Assembly (NCBI GenBank): GCA_910574715.1 | Contig: CAJTCH010000023.1 | Location: forward strand, 1 to 64,000 | Reading direction: 5' to 3' | Source of the DNA: Lachnospiraceae bacterium | GTDB lineage: Bacteria; Bacillota; Clostridia; Lachnospirales; Lachnospiraceae | Length of the DNA stretch: 64,000 bases | Part shown: piece after piece, positions 36,792 to 45,734 of the stretch | Layout: every line of letters starts with the position of its first letter | Numbering within the stretch: position 1 is the first letter of the stretch | Program-made: the position numbers and the translations under genes | The notes under the pieces: model-generated | Databases searched by the model: none | Seen by the model: the letters and a program-made list of their open reading frames with translations, nothing else | Told to the model about the DNA's origin: nothing

Positions 36792-36837
36792 TTATTCCCG
36801 CGGGCAACGAGCCAAGTGGCATGCCTGCAAGTACATT
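36792..36837 (-). repeat. Copy B of the 47-base inverted repeat pair
   Basis: Reverse-complement match to 31857-31903. It shares CAACGAGCCAAG and the flanking TATTCCCG and CATTT ends. It borders the coding fragment at 36530-36790. Confidence 0.7.
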
Positions 36838-36985
36838 TGAATGAGATTATAATACATTATGTTCCGGAAAGCCGCAAGCGCAAACAGATCTGGGCAATGG
36901 ATCTCAGGAGAACCATAACTCCATACTCGTTGAATTTCTGCCGGAAGAATGATAAGATATAAGAAAATAGTTGGAGGGCGCCGTT

Positions 36986-38668
36986 ATGCCAAGAGTAGTC
37001 GGGATTGGTCATCAGGACTTTGAACAGATGATAACAAGTGATAACTTCTATATTGATAAGACCATGTTTATTAAAGAATGGTGGGAGAATAACGATACAG
37101 TAACCTTGATCACCCGACCCAGGCGTTTTGGAAAAACATTGAATTTGGATATGACGGATCATTTTTTCTCTGTCAATTATTTCGGAAGAGGTGATTTATT
37201 TCAGGATTTGTCTGTCTGGAAAGAAGAAAAATACCGGGAACTGCAGGGAACATACCCGGTTATATTTTTTAGTTTTGCCGATATGAAGGAAACGACTTTT
37301 CCCGAAGCAAGGAAAAGTATCTGTCAGATTATAAAAGATCTGTATAACAGATATGATTTCCTCTTGGGAGGCAGTTATCTGAATGAAGATGAAAAAAAAG
37401 CATATCAAAATATCTCTGTTGATATGGAGGATTATCTGGCTGTCAATTCCTTAAAGGCATTATCCGATTACCTGATGCGTTATTATGGAAAAAAGGTGAT
37501 TATCTTGTTGGACGAATACGATACGCCTATGCAGGAGGCTTATGTGTACGGCTACTGGGATGAACTGGTTTCCTTTATCAGAAAATTATTCAATTCCACA
37601 TTTAAGACAAACCCTTTCCTTGCAAGGGCTCTCATGACCGGAATTACCAGGGTCAGCAAGGAATCTGTCTTTTCTGACCTCAATAATCTGACGGTAGTTA
37701 CAACCACCTCTGATCTGTATACAGACTGTTTCGGGTTTACCCAGCAGGAAGTCTGGAGGGCATTGGACGAATATGGATTATCATCCCACAAAGACGAGGT
37801 CAGAAGTTGGTATGACGGGTTTACATTCGGTAATAGGACCGATATCTACAACCCCTGGTCTATCATAAATTATTTAAAATATGCAAAATTCGCTCCTTAT
37901 TGGGCCAATACCAGCAGTAACAGTCTGGTTGGGAAGCTGATTCGAGAGGGAAGCGCCGATACAAAAATGATCATGGAGGATCTTCTGTCTGGAAAGTCCT
38001 TGTATACACAGATTGATGAGCAGATTATCTTCAATCAACTGGGACGAAGAGAAGGCGCTGTCTGGAGTCTTCTGCTTGCAGGCGGCTATCTGCGTGTGAA
38101 GCAGTTAAGCATGGATAAAAGAGACAGGACCACATATGAGCTTGTACTCACGAACCGCGAAGTATCTCTTATGTTTGAATGGATGATAGAGGATTGGTTT
38201 TCAGAGTTTACACCGGCATATAATAATTTTATCAAAGCATTATTACTAGATGATAAGAAAGCAATGAATCTATATATGAACCGGGTTGCGCTTGAGACTT
38301 TTAGTTATTTTGATACAGGAAAGAATACCTCTAAAGCAACAGAACCAGAAAGGTTTTACCATGGTTTTGTACTTGGATTGATGGTGGATCTTGCCGGGCG
38401 ATATTCCATTACCTCCAACCGTGAAAGCGGGTTTGGGAGATATGATGTAATGTTAGAGCCTGCCGAAGATGCGGACGATGCTATTATCCTGGAGTTTAAA
38501 GTTCATGACCCGGATGACGAAGATACTCTTGCAGATACAGTTCAAGAAGCCTTGGATCAGATTGACCGTAAGAAATATACCGCTGTGTTGGAGGCAAAAG
38601 GAATCTCACAGGAACGGATTCGGAAGTATGGGTTCGCATTTGAGGGGAAAACGGTATTGATCGGATGA
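36986..38668 (+). CDS. AAA-ATPase-like/PD-(D/E)XK protein
   Basis: 560 residues. N-terminal AAA-ATPase-like domain with Walker A-type TRPRRFGKT, Walker B VIILLDEYDTP and the family segment GFTFGNRTDIYNPWSI. The C-terminal PD-(D/E)XK-like nuclease domain has GRYDVMLEP and IILEFKV (ExK). The family is abundant and multi-copy in gut Bacteroidetes and Lachnospiraceae; its function is unproven, with defence or mobile-element roles suggested. GGAGG is 8 bases before the ATG at 36986. Confidence 0.83.
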   Translation: MPRVVGIGHQDFEQMITSDNFYIDKTMFIKEWWENNDTVTLITRPRRFGKTLNLDMTDHFFSVNYFGRGDLFQDLSVWKEEKYRELQGTYPVIFFSFADMKETTFPEARKSICQIIKDLYNRYDFLLGGSYLNEDEKKAYQNISVDMEDYLAVNSLKALSDYLMRYYGKKVIILLDEYDTPMQEAYVYGYWDELVSFIRKLFNSTFKTNPFLARALMTGITRVSKESVFSDLNNLTVVTTTSDLYTDCFGFTQQEVWRALDEYGLSSHKDEVRSWYDGFTFGNRTDIYNPWSIINYLKYAKFAPYWANTSSNSLVGKLIREGSADTKMIMEDLLSGKSLYTQIDEQIIFNQLGRREGAVWSLLLAGGYLRVKQLSMDKRDRTTYELVLTNREVSLMFEWMIEDWFSEFTPAYNNFIKALLLDDKKAMNLYMNRVALETFSYFDTGKNTSKATEPERFYHGFVLGLMVDLAGRYSITSNRESGFGRYDVMLEPAEDADDAIILEFKVHDPDDEDTLADTVQEALDQIDRKKYTAVLEAKGISQERIRKYGFAFEGKTVLIG

Positions 38669-38686
38669 GTTATATTCTCAAAGATA

Positions 38687-38711
38687 CGGCAGCAGTCAAA
38701 AGCTGCTGCCG
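38687..38711. terminator. Hairpin between convergent genes
   Basis: Perfect stem CGGCAGCAG / CTGCTGCCG with a 7-base loop. It is flanked by TTGTAAATATTTATAA on the plus side, a weak T tract. Confidence 0.55.
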
Positions 38712-38721
38712 TTGTAAATAT

Positions 38722-41052
38722 TTATAATTCATTAATCGTCTCCGTGATCGCCATATTCCGGATCCGCTTTGCCGGGGCATAGACTGCCGCCGCCGCACAC
38801 ACCGCCACAAACAAGACGATCAGACACAACAGCGCCACCGGCGGATGCCATACCATTCCCATGTGCCGCGTTACCAGCTGGTCATACAGGAGGTAACTCA
38901 GGGGAAGCCCGATTCCGAAGCCGCATATGAGGCCGGACACAGCATAGGTAAATGCCTCTGCCACGATCATCAGGATAAGCTGGGTTCCGTCCATACCAAC
39001 CGCACGCATAGCTCCGTACTGCTTCGTCCTTGCCGCCACACTGATAGATATACTGTTCATGATATAGAACATCGTAACCATTCCGATGATCGACAGAAAG
39101 CCATATACACCAAGCCGTAAGGCCATATAAGTGGTATTCGACTCTCTGTTCTGTACCCTGGTGTCCGTGAAGATCACATCACTCCCGGTTAATTTATTAA
39201 TCTGCTGAATGGTCCCTTCATCGGCATCTTCGTCAAGCTGTATACCAATCATGGTAAGTCCGTCTGCTCCGGTCAGTCTCTCGAATGTCTCCTGGGAGCA
39301 GATGACAAGACGTTCGCCCGGAAACAGGCTGCCGGATACGGAACAGGTAACCTCAACCTCATTTCCGGCAATCTGGATAGTGTCGCCGATTTTCAGGGGA
39401 TTATCCTTGCTGTAGACCGTCATGACTTTATTGCTGTCTCCGGAGATATCCCGCAGATTCCCCTGGACGACCTCATCTTCGGCATTTTTCAGCAAATTCT
39501 CATCATAGGATTCCAGATTAATATAGTCGATTCCCGGTCTTGAAGAAGTTGCCGGAATGTGGTCAAGGTATGCAGTTCCAAAAGCACGATCCACCCCGGA
39601 AATATCAAGAATCACATCTTTTGTATGCTGTTCCAGTACCAGTGCATTGTTGTAGCCATTAAGGAAAAGATCCGGCTGCCAGGATTTTAGGCTGGGCATG
39701 AGCCCCCGTGCAAAATCGATGCCGACCGAGAAGCATAAGGCTATGATGATCGTGAGTGCAAAGGAAGAGGTCATCAGGATCCAGTTCTTCCTCGAACCGG
39801 CCGCATGATGAATTCCCAGAGTCTGCTCTATTCTTCCGACGTTATGCCGGATCACACGCCGCTTCGAAGCGGCTGCTTCTGAATTGCCGGAAACCGCCGA
39901 CACAGGGGAGGTTCTGGCTGCCCGTTTGGCAGGGGCTTGTGCCGCCAGCAGAACAGTCACAATGCCGACCAGCATTCCGCTGATAAGTCCTGCAGGACTG
40001 ATTGCGAATACCTGCATGGAAGCAAATTCTCCGCCTATCCCATAACGCAGATATGCGCATATCCCGAAGCTTACCAGCGTGCCGAAGATCAGTCCAACCG
40101 GAACGGCAGTTTTACACCAGTTCAATGCTTCCAGGCGAACAAACCTTACGATCTGCCGGCGGCTTGCGCCGATACAGCGCATCATGCCGAAGAATTGTGT
40201 CCGCTGAGAGATATTGCTGTTTAAGCTGCCGGAGATCATCAATACTCCTGCTAATAATACCAGGACGAACAGCATAGCCGCGATCTGATAGATCCCGTTG
40301 AAAGACTGGCTGCTGCTCTGACCGGAGATTCCCATGACGGCAGTATTTTCGGAAATATTCTCATCGGTCAGATCATATTGCTGCTTCATATCCGCAATCG
40401 ATTCCGACGCACCGGATATCTTCTGAAACTGCACATAATAAGAGGGATGTTCTTCTATTGCGTTTGCAGCCATAATCGTGTGAAATGAGTTCCTTGACAT
40501 ATACACGGCGGTCATATACATCTGTCCCTGATAATACTTCTTATCATCGGAACCGAAGCCAGACACGGTAAAATCCGTATCCCCGGCGGGCGTGCGCAGG
40601 GTCACAAGGCTTCCGACCTGCACGTCCAAAGCCAGTTTCGCATTGCTGCTAAGCATTACCTCATTATCATTCTGCGGGATGCCGCCTTCTTCGAGGCTGC
40701 TTGTAAGCTGAGACAGATAGGTTTCGTCCGCGCCGTAAAGTGCTGCTTTTTTCTCACCGATATAGTAGGGATGATCCGCATCTAAGTTGAATGAATCTGA
40801 CCAGCCGGCAGCCATAACGTCCGCCCGGCGGCTGATCTTATCTCCCGTCTCCTGTGAAATGTTGTCAAGGCGGATATGCCAGCTGCCGTGTTTTTCCTTC
40901 ATGGATTTGTCCGTGGCCCTTACGAAAGTGTCTGCTACGCTGAAGATCGCTGTCACAAGAAACACCGAAATCACAATGCACAGGAGTGTCATGCGGTTCT
41001 GCCGTCTGTGGATACGCGCAGAGATTGGAATCAGGCTAAGATAACTTTTCAT
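38722..41052 (-). CDS. ABC transporter permease, FtsX/MacB type
   Basis: 776 residues with an N-terminal membrane helix, a large extracytoplasmic domain, three clustered helices, a second central helix plus domain, and three C-terminal helices: the duplicated FtsX arrangement of BceB/VexP-like permeases. The start overlaps the ATPase stop (ATGA). With the adjacent two-component system, a role in sensing or resisting cell-envelope agents such as antimicrobial peptides is likely, but lipoprotein or peptide export is possible. Confidence 0.85.
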   Translation of the reverse strand: MKSYLSLIPISARIHRRQNRMTLLCIVISVFLVTAIFSVADTFVRATDKSMKEKHGSWHIRLDNISQETGDKISRRADVMAAGWSDSFNLDADHPYYIGEKKAALYGADETYLSQLTSSLEEGGIPQNDNEVMLSSNAKLALDVQVGSLVTLRTPAGDTDFTVSGFGSDDKKYYQGQMYMTAVYMSRNSFHTIMAANAIEEHPSYYVQFQKISGASESIADMKQQYDLTDENISENTAVMGISGQSSSQSFNGIYQIAAMLFVLVLLAGVLMISGSLNSNISQRTQFFGMMRCIGASRRQIVRFVRLEALNWCKTAVPVGLIFGTLVSFGICAYLRYGIGGEFASMQVFAISPAGLISGMLVGIVTVLLAAQAPAKRAARTSPVSAVSGNSEAAASKRRVIRHNVGRIEQTLGIHHAAGSRKNWILMTSSFALTIIIALCFSVGIDFARGLMPSLKSWQPDLFLNGYNNALVLEQHTKDVILDISGVDRAFGTAYLDHIPATSSRPGIDYINLESYDENLLKNAEDEVVQGNLRDISGDSNKVMTVYSKDNPLKIGDTIQIAGNEVEVTCSVSGSLFPGERLVICSQETFERLTGADGLTMIGIQLDEDADEGTIQQINKLTGSDVIFTDTRVQNRESNTTYMALRLGVYGFLSIIGMVTMFYIMNSISISVAARTKQYGAMRAVGMDGTQLILMIVAEAFTYAVSGLICGFGIGLPLSYLLYDQLVTRHMGMVWHPPVALLCLIVLFVAVCAAAAVYAPAKRIRNMAITETINEL

Positions 41053-41783
41053 TGTCTGTCTCCTTTCCTTTCCGTTCCGCGCATAGCAGACGTCCCCCGG
41101 ACGTCTTGCGCCCTTCCGAAATCTGTCAGTTCCCCGTCCGATACCTGCAGGATGCGGTCGGCCGTCTGCGCAATGCCTTGGCTGTGGGTGATCATGATGA
41201 TGGTCTGTTCATATTTTTTGGACGCTTCTTTCAGAAGAGAGATCACCTCTCTGCTGTTCTGGGTGTCCAGATTCCCCGTCGGCTCGTCTGCAAGGATGAG
41301 GGCAGGTCGGGTGATCAGCGCCCGCCCGATTGCCGCTCTCTGCTGTTGTCCTCCGGACAACTGACTTGGCAGATGATGACGGCGGTCCGTAAGATTTAAC
41401 ACGGAGAGCAGTTCTTCCAGGTATCTCCTGTTGGGCTTCTGATAGTCGAGAAGTACCGGGAACAGGATATTCTGCTCAACCGTCAGTTCAGGGATCAGAT
41501 TGAAGCTCTGGAATATAAAACCGATATTTCTGCGGCGGAAGACCGTAAGGCTTCGTTCTTTCATTGCGAAGATATCTTTGCCGTCGATATAGACTTTTCC
41601 AAATGAAGGCGTATCCAGCGCGCCGATCATATTCAGCAGGGTACTCTTGCCGGAGCCGGATTCCCCGACAATCGCGACGAATTCCCCTTTCGGAACGGAA
41701 AAGCTTATTTTCTTAAGTGCATGTACGGCGGTATCTCCTTCTCCGTAAGTTTTGGAAATTGATTTGACTTCCAACAAATTCAT
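41049..41783 (-). CDS. ABC transporter ATP-binding protein (LolD/MacB/BceA type)
   Basis: 244 residues: Walker A GESGSGKST, signature LSGGQQQRAAIGRAL, Walker B LILADEPTGNLD and switch His in MITHSQGIA. AGGAGG about 11 bases upstream marks the ATG at 41783. Pairs with the FtsX-type permease. Confidence 0.93.
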   Translation of the reverse strand: MNLLEVKSISKTYGEGDTAVHALKKISFSVPKGEFVAIVGESGSGKSTLLNMIGALDTPSFGKVYIDGKDIFAMKERSLTVFRRRNIGFIFQSFNLIPELTVEQNILFPVLLDYQKPNRRYLEELLSVLNLTDRRHHLPSQLSGGQQQRAAIGRALITRPALILADEPTGNLDTQNSREVISLLKEASKKYEQTIIMITHSQGIAQTADRILQVSDGELTDFGRAQDVRGTSAMRGTERKGDRQ

Positions 41784-41880
41784 AAATATAAGACCTCCTA
41801 TAAAAAACTCGTACATCGGAAATGCGTTCATTTTCGATGTACGAAGAGAATATCATATCAGCCCTACTGTAATATTACAA

Positions 41881-42939
41881 TTATCCTACAGTTTTGTAGG
41901 AATGGTCGTGGAAATAGATGTAAAATGCGGTGCCGCGTCCCAGATCGCTGTCGGCTGTGATGCTGCCGCCGTGTGCTTCGATGATAGATTTTGCGAGAGG
42001 AAGACCAAGCCCGATCCCTTGTGTGTCCTTAGAATACCGGCTTCGGTAGAATCGCTTAAAGATATAGTACAGATCCTCTGGATGGATACCGCTCCCATTG
42101 TCTATTACTGCAATCTGAAGCGCAGATGCCGACGTCTTCCATTCGATTCGGACAGAGTCTCCTCTTTTCGTATGATCCAAAGCATTTTTCACAATATTGA
42201 TGACCGCCTCCATCAACCAGTTCCGGTCACAGGCGAAATCTGTCGATTCGTCTCCCGAGAGGATGATCTCTTTCCCTTCTTGCCCGGCGCGGAAAGAGAA
42301 ATGCTTCTTGATGCGTTCCATCATCTCGGACACATTTTCCGGCGTCTTCTCAAGCACAATTGTACCGGAATCAAATTTAGAGATCTTTAACAGGTTCATT
42401 ACCAGCGTTTCGATCCGTTCCAATTCCTGTTCGGACAGATCGGTAAATTCTCTGACCGTCGGAAGGTTTTCGGCTTCTCCCTGCAGAATTCCATTGTAGA
42501 TATTCAAGGCTGCCAGCGGAGTCTTTAGCTGATGAGAGATATCGGATATCGTATTTCTTAAGAATTCTTTCTCTTTTCCCTCCTTCTCAGTGTGGGCATT
42601 CAGGATGGAAACTAAAGTATTCACTTCATGAAACAGCCTGTAGAGTTCTCCTTCTTCTTGACATTCGATACGGGCTTTTTCGTTGCCGGAAATGTATTCT
42701 CTGATCTGTTCCGCTGCATGTTCCATGATCTCATCCTGCTCTTTGAAATATCTATAACAGGCAGTCAGGATCAGGAATCCCATCAACAAAGCGCTGACTG
42801 CGATATAATGTGCGGTCTGTTTCGGTTCAAGCCGCAGGAGAGCGGCAGAAAACAGCGCAAATCCTGTCATGCACAACAGGATTTGGTAAAACAACGCCTT
42901 GATTTTCTGATTAGCAAGTATCTTACATAGATTTTCCAT
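41881..42939 (-). CDS. Sensor histidine kinase
   Basis: 352 residues with two membrane helices and almost no extracellular loop, an intramembrane-sensing layout typical of kinases coupled to ABC transporters. The phospho-accepting His is in SDISHQLKTPLAAL (about 134); N box IVKNALDHT, G1 DNGSGI, G2 GIGLGL. The start overlaps the regulator stop by one base (TAATG). The ABC genes follow about 98 bases downstream. Confidence 0.9.
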   Translation of the reverse strand: MENLCKILANQKIKALFYQILLCMTGFALFSAALLRLEPKQTAHYIAVSALLMGFLILTACYRYFKEQDEIMEHAAEQIREYISGNEKARIECQEEGELYRLFHEVNTLVSILNAHTEKEGKEKEFLRNTISDISHQLKTPLAALNIYNGILQGEAENLPTVREFTDLSEQELERIETLVMNLLKISKFDSGTIVLEKTPENVSEMMERIKKHFSFRAGQEGKEIILSGDESTDFACDRNWLMEAVINIVKNALDHTKRGDSVRIEWKTSASALQIAVIDNGSGIHPEDLYYIFKRFYRSRYSKDTQGIGLGLPLAKSIIEAHGGSITADSDLGRGTAFYIYFHDHSYKTVG

Positions 42940-43634
42940 TAAAGGCCCTTTCTATCCGTATTCCATTTATAGCCCATTCGGCGGACGGTTACGATCCTCT
43001 CCGGCTTGCCCGGATCATCCTCGATCTTCGTGCGGAGCCTCCGTATATAGACCGTCAGGGTATTATTATCTACATAATTCTCATTACAGTCCCACAGCCT
43101 GTTCAAGATCTGTTCCGGTGAAAGTACGATATTGGGATTTTCCATGAACAGACACAGCAGCTTATATTCACTCGCCGTCAAATCGATCAGTTTGTTATTT
43201 TTATAGACCTCGCCTTTGATTAGTTCAATACGGATATCGTTTGAATTCAATTCCGGAGTCTCCCGGCTGAAATTACTGCTTCTGCGGAGCAAGGCATTGA
43301 CTCTTGAGAGGAAGATTGCCAGCTTGAACGGCTTGGTGATATAGTCGTCTCCGCCGATATCAAGTCCCATGATCACATCCGTCTCCTCGTCTGCGGCAGT
43401 TAAGAACATGATCGGAACCTTGGAAGTCAGGCGCAGCTTTTTACATAAGTCGAATCCGGAACCGTCCGGGAGAGAGACGTCTAGAATGACCAGATCGTAT
43501 TTCCCGTCAGCCCAAAGTGCATCTGCCTCAAGGCTTGTGCGGGCGACGTCGACTTCATAACCTTCTTTTCTGACGGCGAAAGAAAGCCCGCCGATCAGAC
43601 TTAAGTCATCCTCCACTAGTAAGATCTGTTTCAT
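42939..43634 (-). CDS. OmpR-family response regulator
   Basis: 231 residues: receiver domain with acidic pocket VEDD, phospho-Asp about 52 (LVILDVSLPDG) and the Lys in YITKPF, then a winged-helix DNA-binding domain (LTASEYKLLCLFMENP; VYIRRLRTKIEDD). It should control the downstream ABC genes. AAGGCGG before the ATG at 43634 is preferred over an upstream in-frame start. A TATAAT lies on the minus strand near 43762-43767. Confidence 0.92.
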   Translation of the reverse strand: MKQILLVEDDLSLIGGLSFAVRKEGYEVDVARTSLEADALWADGKYDLVILDVSLPDGSGFDLCKKLRLTSKVPIMFLTAADEETDVIMGLDIGGDDYITKPFKLAIFLSRVNALLRRSSNFSRETPELNSNDIRIELIKGEVYKNNKLIDLTASEYKLLCLFMENPNIVLSPEQILNRLWDCNENYVDNNTLTVYIRRLRTKIEDDPGKPERIVTVRRMGYKWNTDRKGL

Positions 43635-43825
43635 GATATTTCCGCCTTTCAAGCAATTTTCAATAAAGAGATTTTGACTATTGGGGTTTACCATAAGCGG
43701 TCTTGTTCATGATTCCCAATCTCCCTTTTTGACTTCATTAAAAAGTCTGAACTGATACGATTATACTATATATTCGGTGGAATAGGAATGAAAATTTTCT
43801 TATATATATTCGCTGCCAATTTATA

Positions 43826-44012
43826 CTAGTACACCGAAAAATAAGTTCCTAGTACATCATTGCATTAATTCTTTGGTAATAAGCACTTGCTATCCATGCC
43901 ATCTGCACGCCTTCGAACCTAGATGTAGCCCGCTACACCGTCGGTTCGTAGACGCACAGCTGACACGAATATCAAGCACTATTACTTCAAGATTAACGCA
44001 ATGATGTACTAG
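43826..44012 (+). repeat. CTAG-bounded foldback element next to the ABC permease
   Basis: A half unit (43826-43852, CTAGTACACCGAA...TTCCTAG) abuts a complete 164-base foldback unit (43849-44012). The unit's ends, CTAGTACATCATTGC and GCAATGATGTACTAG, are perfect inverted repeats, with an inner stem CGAACC-GTAGC / GCTAC-GGTTCG. Same length and end sequences as the unit at 50804-50968. The right-hand CTAG supplies the stop codon of the permease gene. Confidence 0.75.
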
Positions 44013-44848
44013 CCCTTCACCGCTCCGCCCATCATCCCCGAGATCAGGAATTTCCGGAAGATCAGCGCCGTGATCGCCGGCGGAAGGACCGCGATCATTC
44101 CTGCCGCAGCTGTAAGGCCGTATTGGACAGAATCCTTCGTCATGAACTCAGACACCACGATTGCCACCGGCTTCGTCTCCAGGGAGGATGCCAAGATCAG
44201 AGGGATCTGGAACTGACTCCAGGTATTCAGGAACATAATAAGCGCTGCCGACAGGATAATAGGATAAGAGGTCGGCAGAATAATCCGAAGAAAGGAAGAC
44301 AATCGTCCGCAGCCGTCGATCTGGGCGGCTTCTTCCAGTTCCTTCGGTATGGTGGCGAAATAATTCGACATCAGCCAGGTTGTCATTGGCAGATAAGAGC
44401 TTACATAAACAGTGCTCAGCCAGAACACGTCATCCAGCCATTGTCTTGCTACGAACAGGCGGAACAGGGGGATGATGGTTGCCATCACCGGAATGACCAT
44501 GGTAATCAAAAGCAGGTTCTTGATTAGGCGCCGCCCTTTGAATTCCATACGGCTCAGGGCGTATGCGCTCATCATGGCTATAGGGATTCCAAGGATCAGA
44601 GTTGCCCCCACTGCCTTTAATGCATTTCTTATGCCGGTGACCAGGATGCTGCCCTTCTGTGTTCCAGATGTCAGAAGTTCCCGGTAATTGTCATAGGTAA
44701 TGACTTCGGGCAGCAGTCTTGTCGTCTTCTCCATCATAGCGTATTCCGGGGTGACGGACAGTACGAATGTCCACAGGAACGGTCCAAGCGTCAATATCAG
44801 GAAGATCACGAGGGCTATGAAATAGCCGATCTTTTTGCTGAATTTCAT
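44009..44848 (-). CDS. Carbohydrate ABC transporter permease (MalG type)
   Basis: 279 residues, six membrane segments and the CUT1 EAA loop ELEEAAQIDGCGRLSSFLRI. The C-terminus GGAVKG is the usual family end; the TAG stop falls in the bordering palindromic element. The start overlaps the upstream permease stop by one base. Confidence 0.92.
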   Translation of the reverse strand: MKFSKKIGYFIALVIFLILTLGPFLWTFVLSVTPEYAMMEKTTRLLPEVITYDNYRELLTSGTQKGSILVTGIRNALKAVGATLILGIPIAMMSAYALSRMEFKGRRLIKNLLLITMVIPVMATIIPLFRLFVARQWLDDVFWLSTVYVSSYLPMTTWLMSNYFATIPKELEEAAQIDGCGRLSSFLRIILPTSYPIILSAALIMFLNTWSQFQIPLILASSLETKPVAIVVSEFMTKDSVQYGLTAAAGMIAVLPPAITALIFRKFLISGMMGGAVKG

Positions 44849-45714
44849 CAGTATTCTACCTCCTTATTCAGACTTCTAAGGTAGAAGATCCCTAAGATTC
44901 CCGCAAACAGCATTACCAGATAAGTAACTGCGCTTCCTTTTCCGAAATCCAGGAAAGAGAAAGTAGTCATATAGCTCTCTACCAATATGTTTTTCCCCAG
45001 ATCGCTGTATCCAGATAATGCGATGATCTCGTCGAATACGTTGATGGCTGTGACGGATGTGGATGTAATGCCGATCGCCAGAAACGGAAGCATGAGAGGC
45101 AGGGTGATCATCCGGAAGATCGTCCGCCTGTTTCCGCCGTCGATGCGTGCCGCTTCGTAGAGACCGTCAGGGATCGACTGCCTGCCCGCCAGGCATACCA
45201 ACGCCGTAAATGGGATACTGCGCCAGGTCACAACCAGGGATACGATCAGAAGGAGCGACCAGCGGGAACTGAGCCATTCGATCGGTTTGCCAGCAAGGCC
45301 AAGACCGATGACTGCTTTGTTCATGAAACCGTACCCTGAGGAGAATACGAATTTCCAGAGGATACCGTTTACATAGGGGGGAAGAGCCCAGGGCAGCATG
45401 GCGACAGCCAGCAGGATTCCAGACCATTTCACATCAATATTCAGGAAAATGGACGTAAGGAATCCTAGTACAGTTGTCAGAAGGACTACGACCGCAAGGA
45501 TAAAAAGGGTATTCTGAAAACTGTACCAGAAGGAATCGGATTTTAAGATCGCGGCATAGTTGCGAAGCCCCACCATATGGATATCGTTCGGGGCGGTCAG
45601 CTTCCATTTCTTTAAGCTGTATGAAAATGTTGCTATAATAGGATAAAATACTAATACACCCATGATCAGGATCATGGGTGACAGTAAGAGATAAGGTAAT
45701 ATCTTTTTTCTCAT
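44848..45714 (-). CDS. Carbohydrate ABC transporter permease (MalF type)
   Basis: 288 residues with six membrane segments and the EAA loop GLYEAARIDGGNRRTIFRMI. With the binding protein and MalG-type permease it forms a CUT1 importer. No ATPase gene is present; such importers commonly share one MsmK/MsmX-type ATPase encoded elsewhere. Confidence 0.92.
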   Translation of the reverse strand: MRKKILPYLLLSPMILIMGVLVFYPIIATFSYSLKKWKLTAPNDIHMVGLRNYAAILKSDSFWYSFQNTLFILAVVVLLTTVLGFLTSIFLNIDVKWSGILLAVAMLPWALPPYVNGILWKFVFSSGYGFMNKAVIGLGLAGKPIEWLSSRWSLLLIVSLVVTWRSIPFTALVCLAGRQSIPDGLYEAARIDGGNRRTIFRMITLPLMLPFLAIGITSTSVTAINVFDEIIALSGYSDLGKNILVESYMTTFSFLDFGKGSAVTYLVMLFAGILGIFYLRSLNKEVEY

Positions 45715-45734
45715 TCGTTATTTCCTTTTAATCA

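Noticed and set aside
38469-38660. 63-codon frame within the AAA-ATPase-like gene
   Set aside because: Overlaps the conserved nuclease domain in another frame and has no independent signals.
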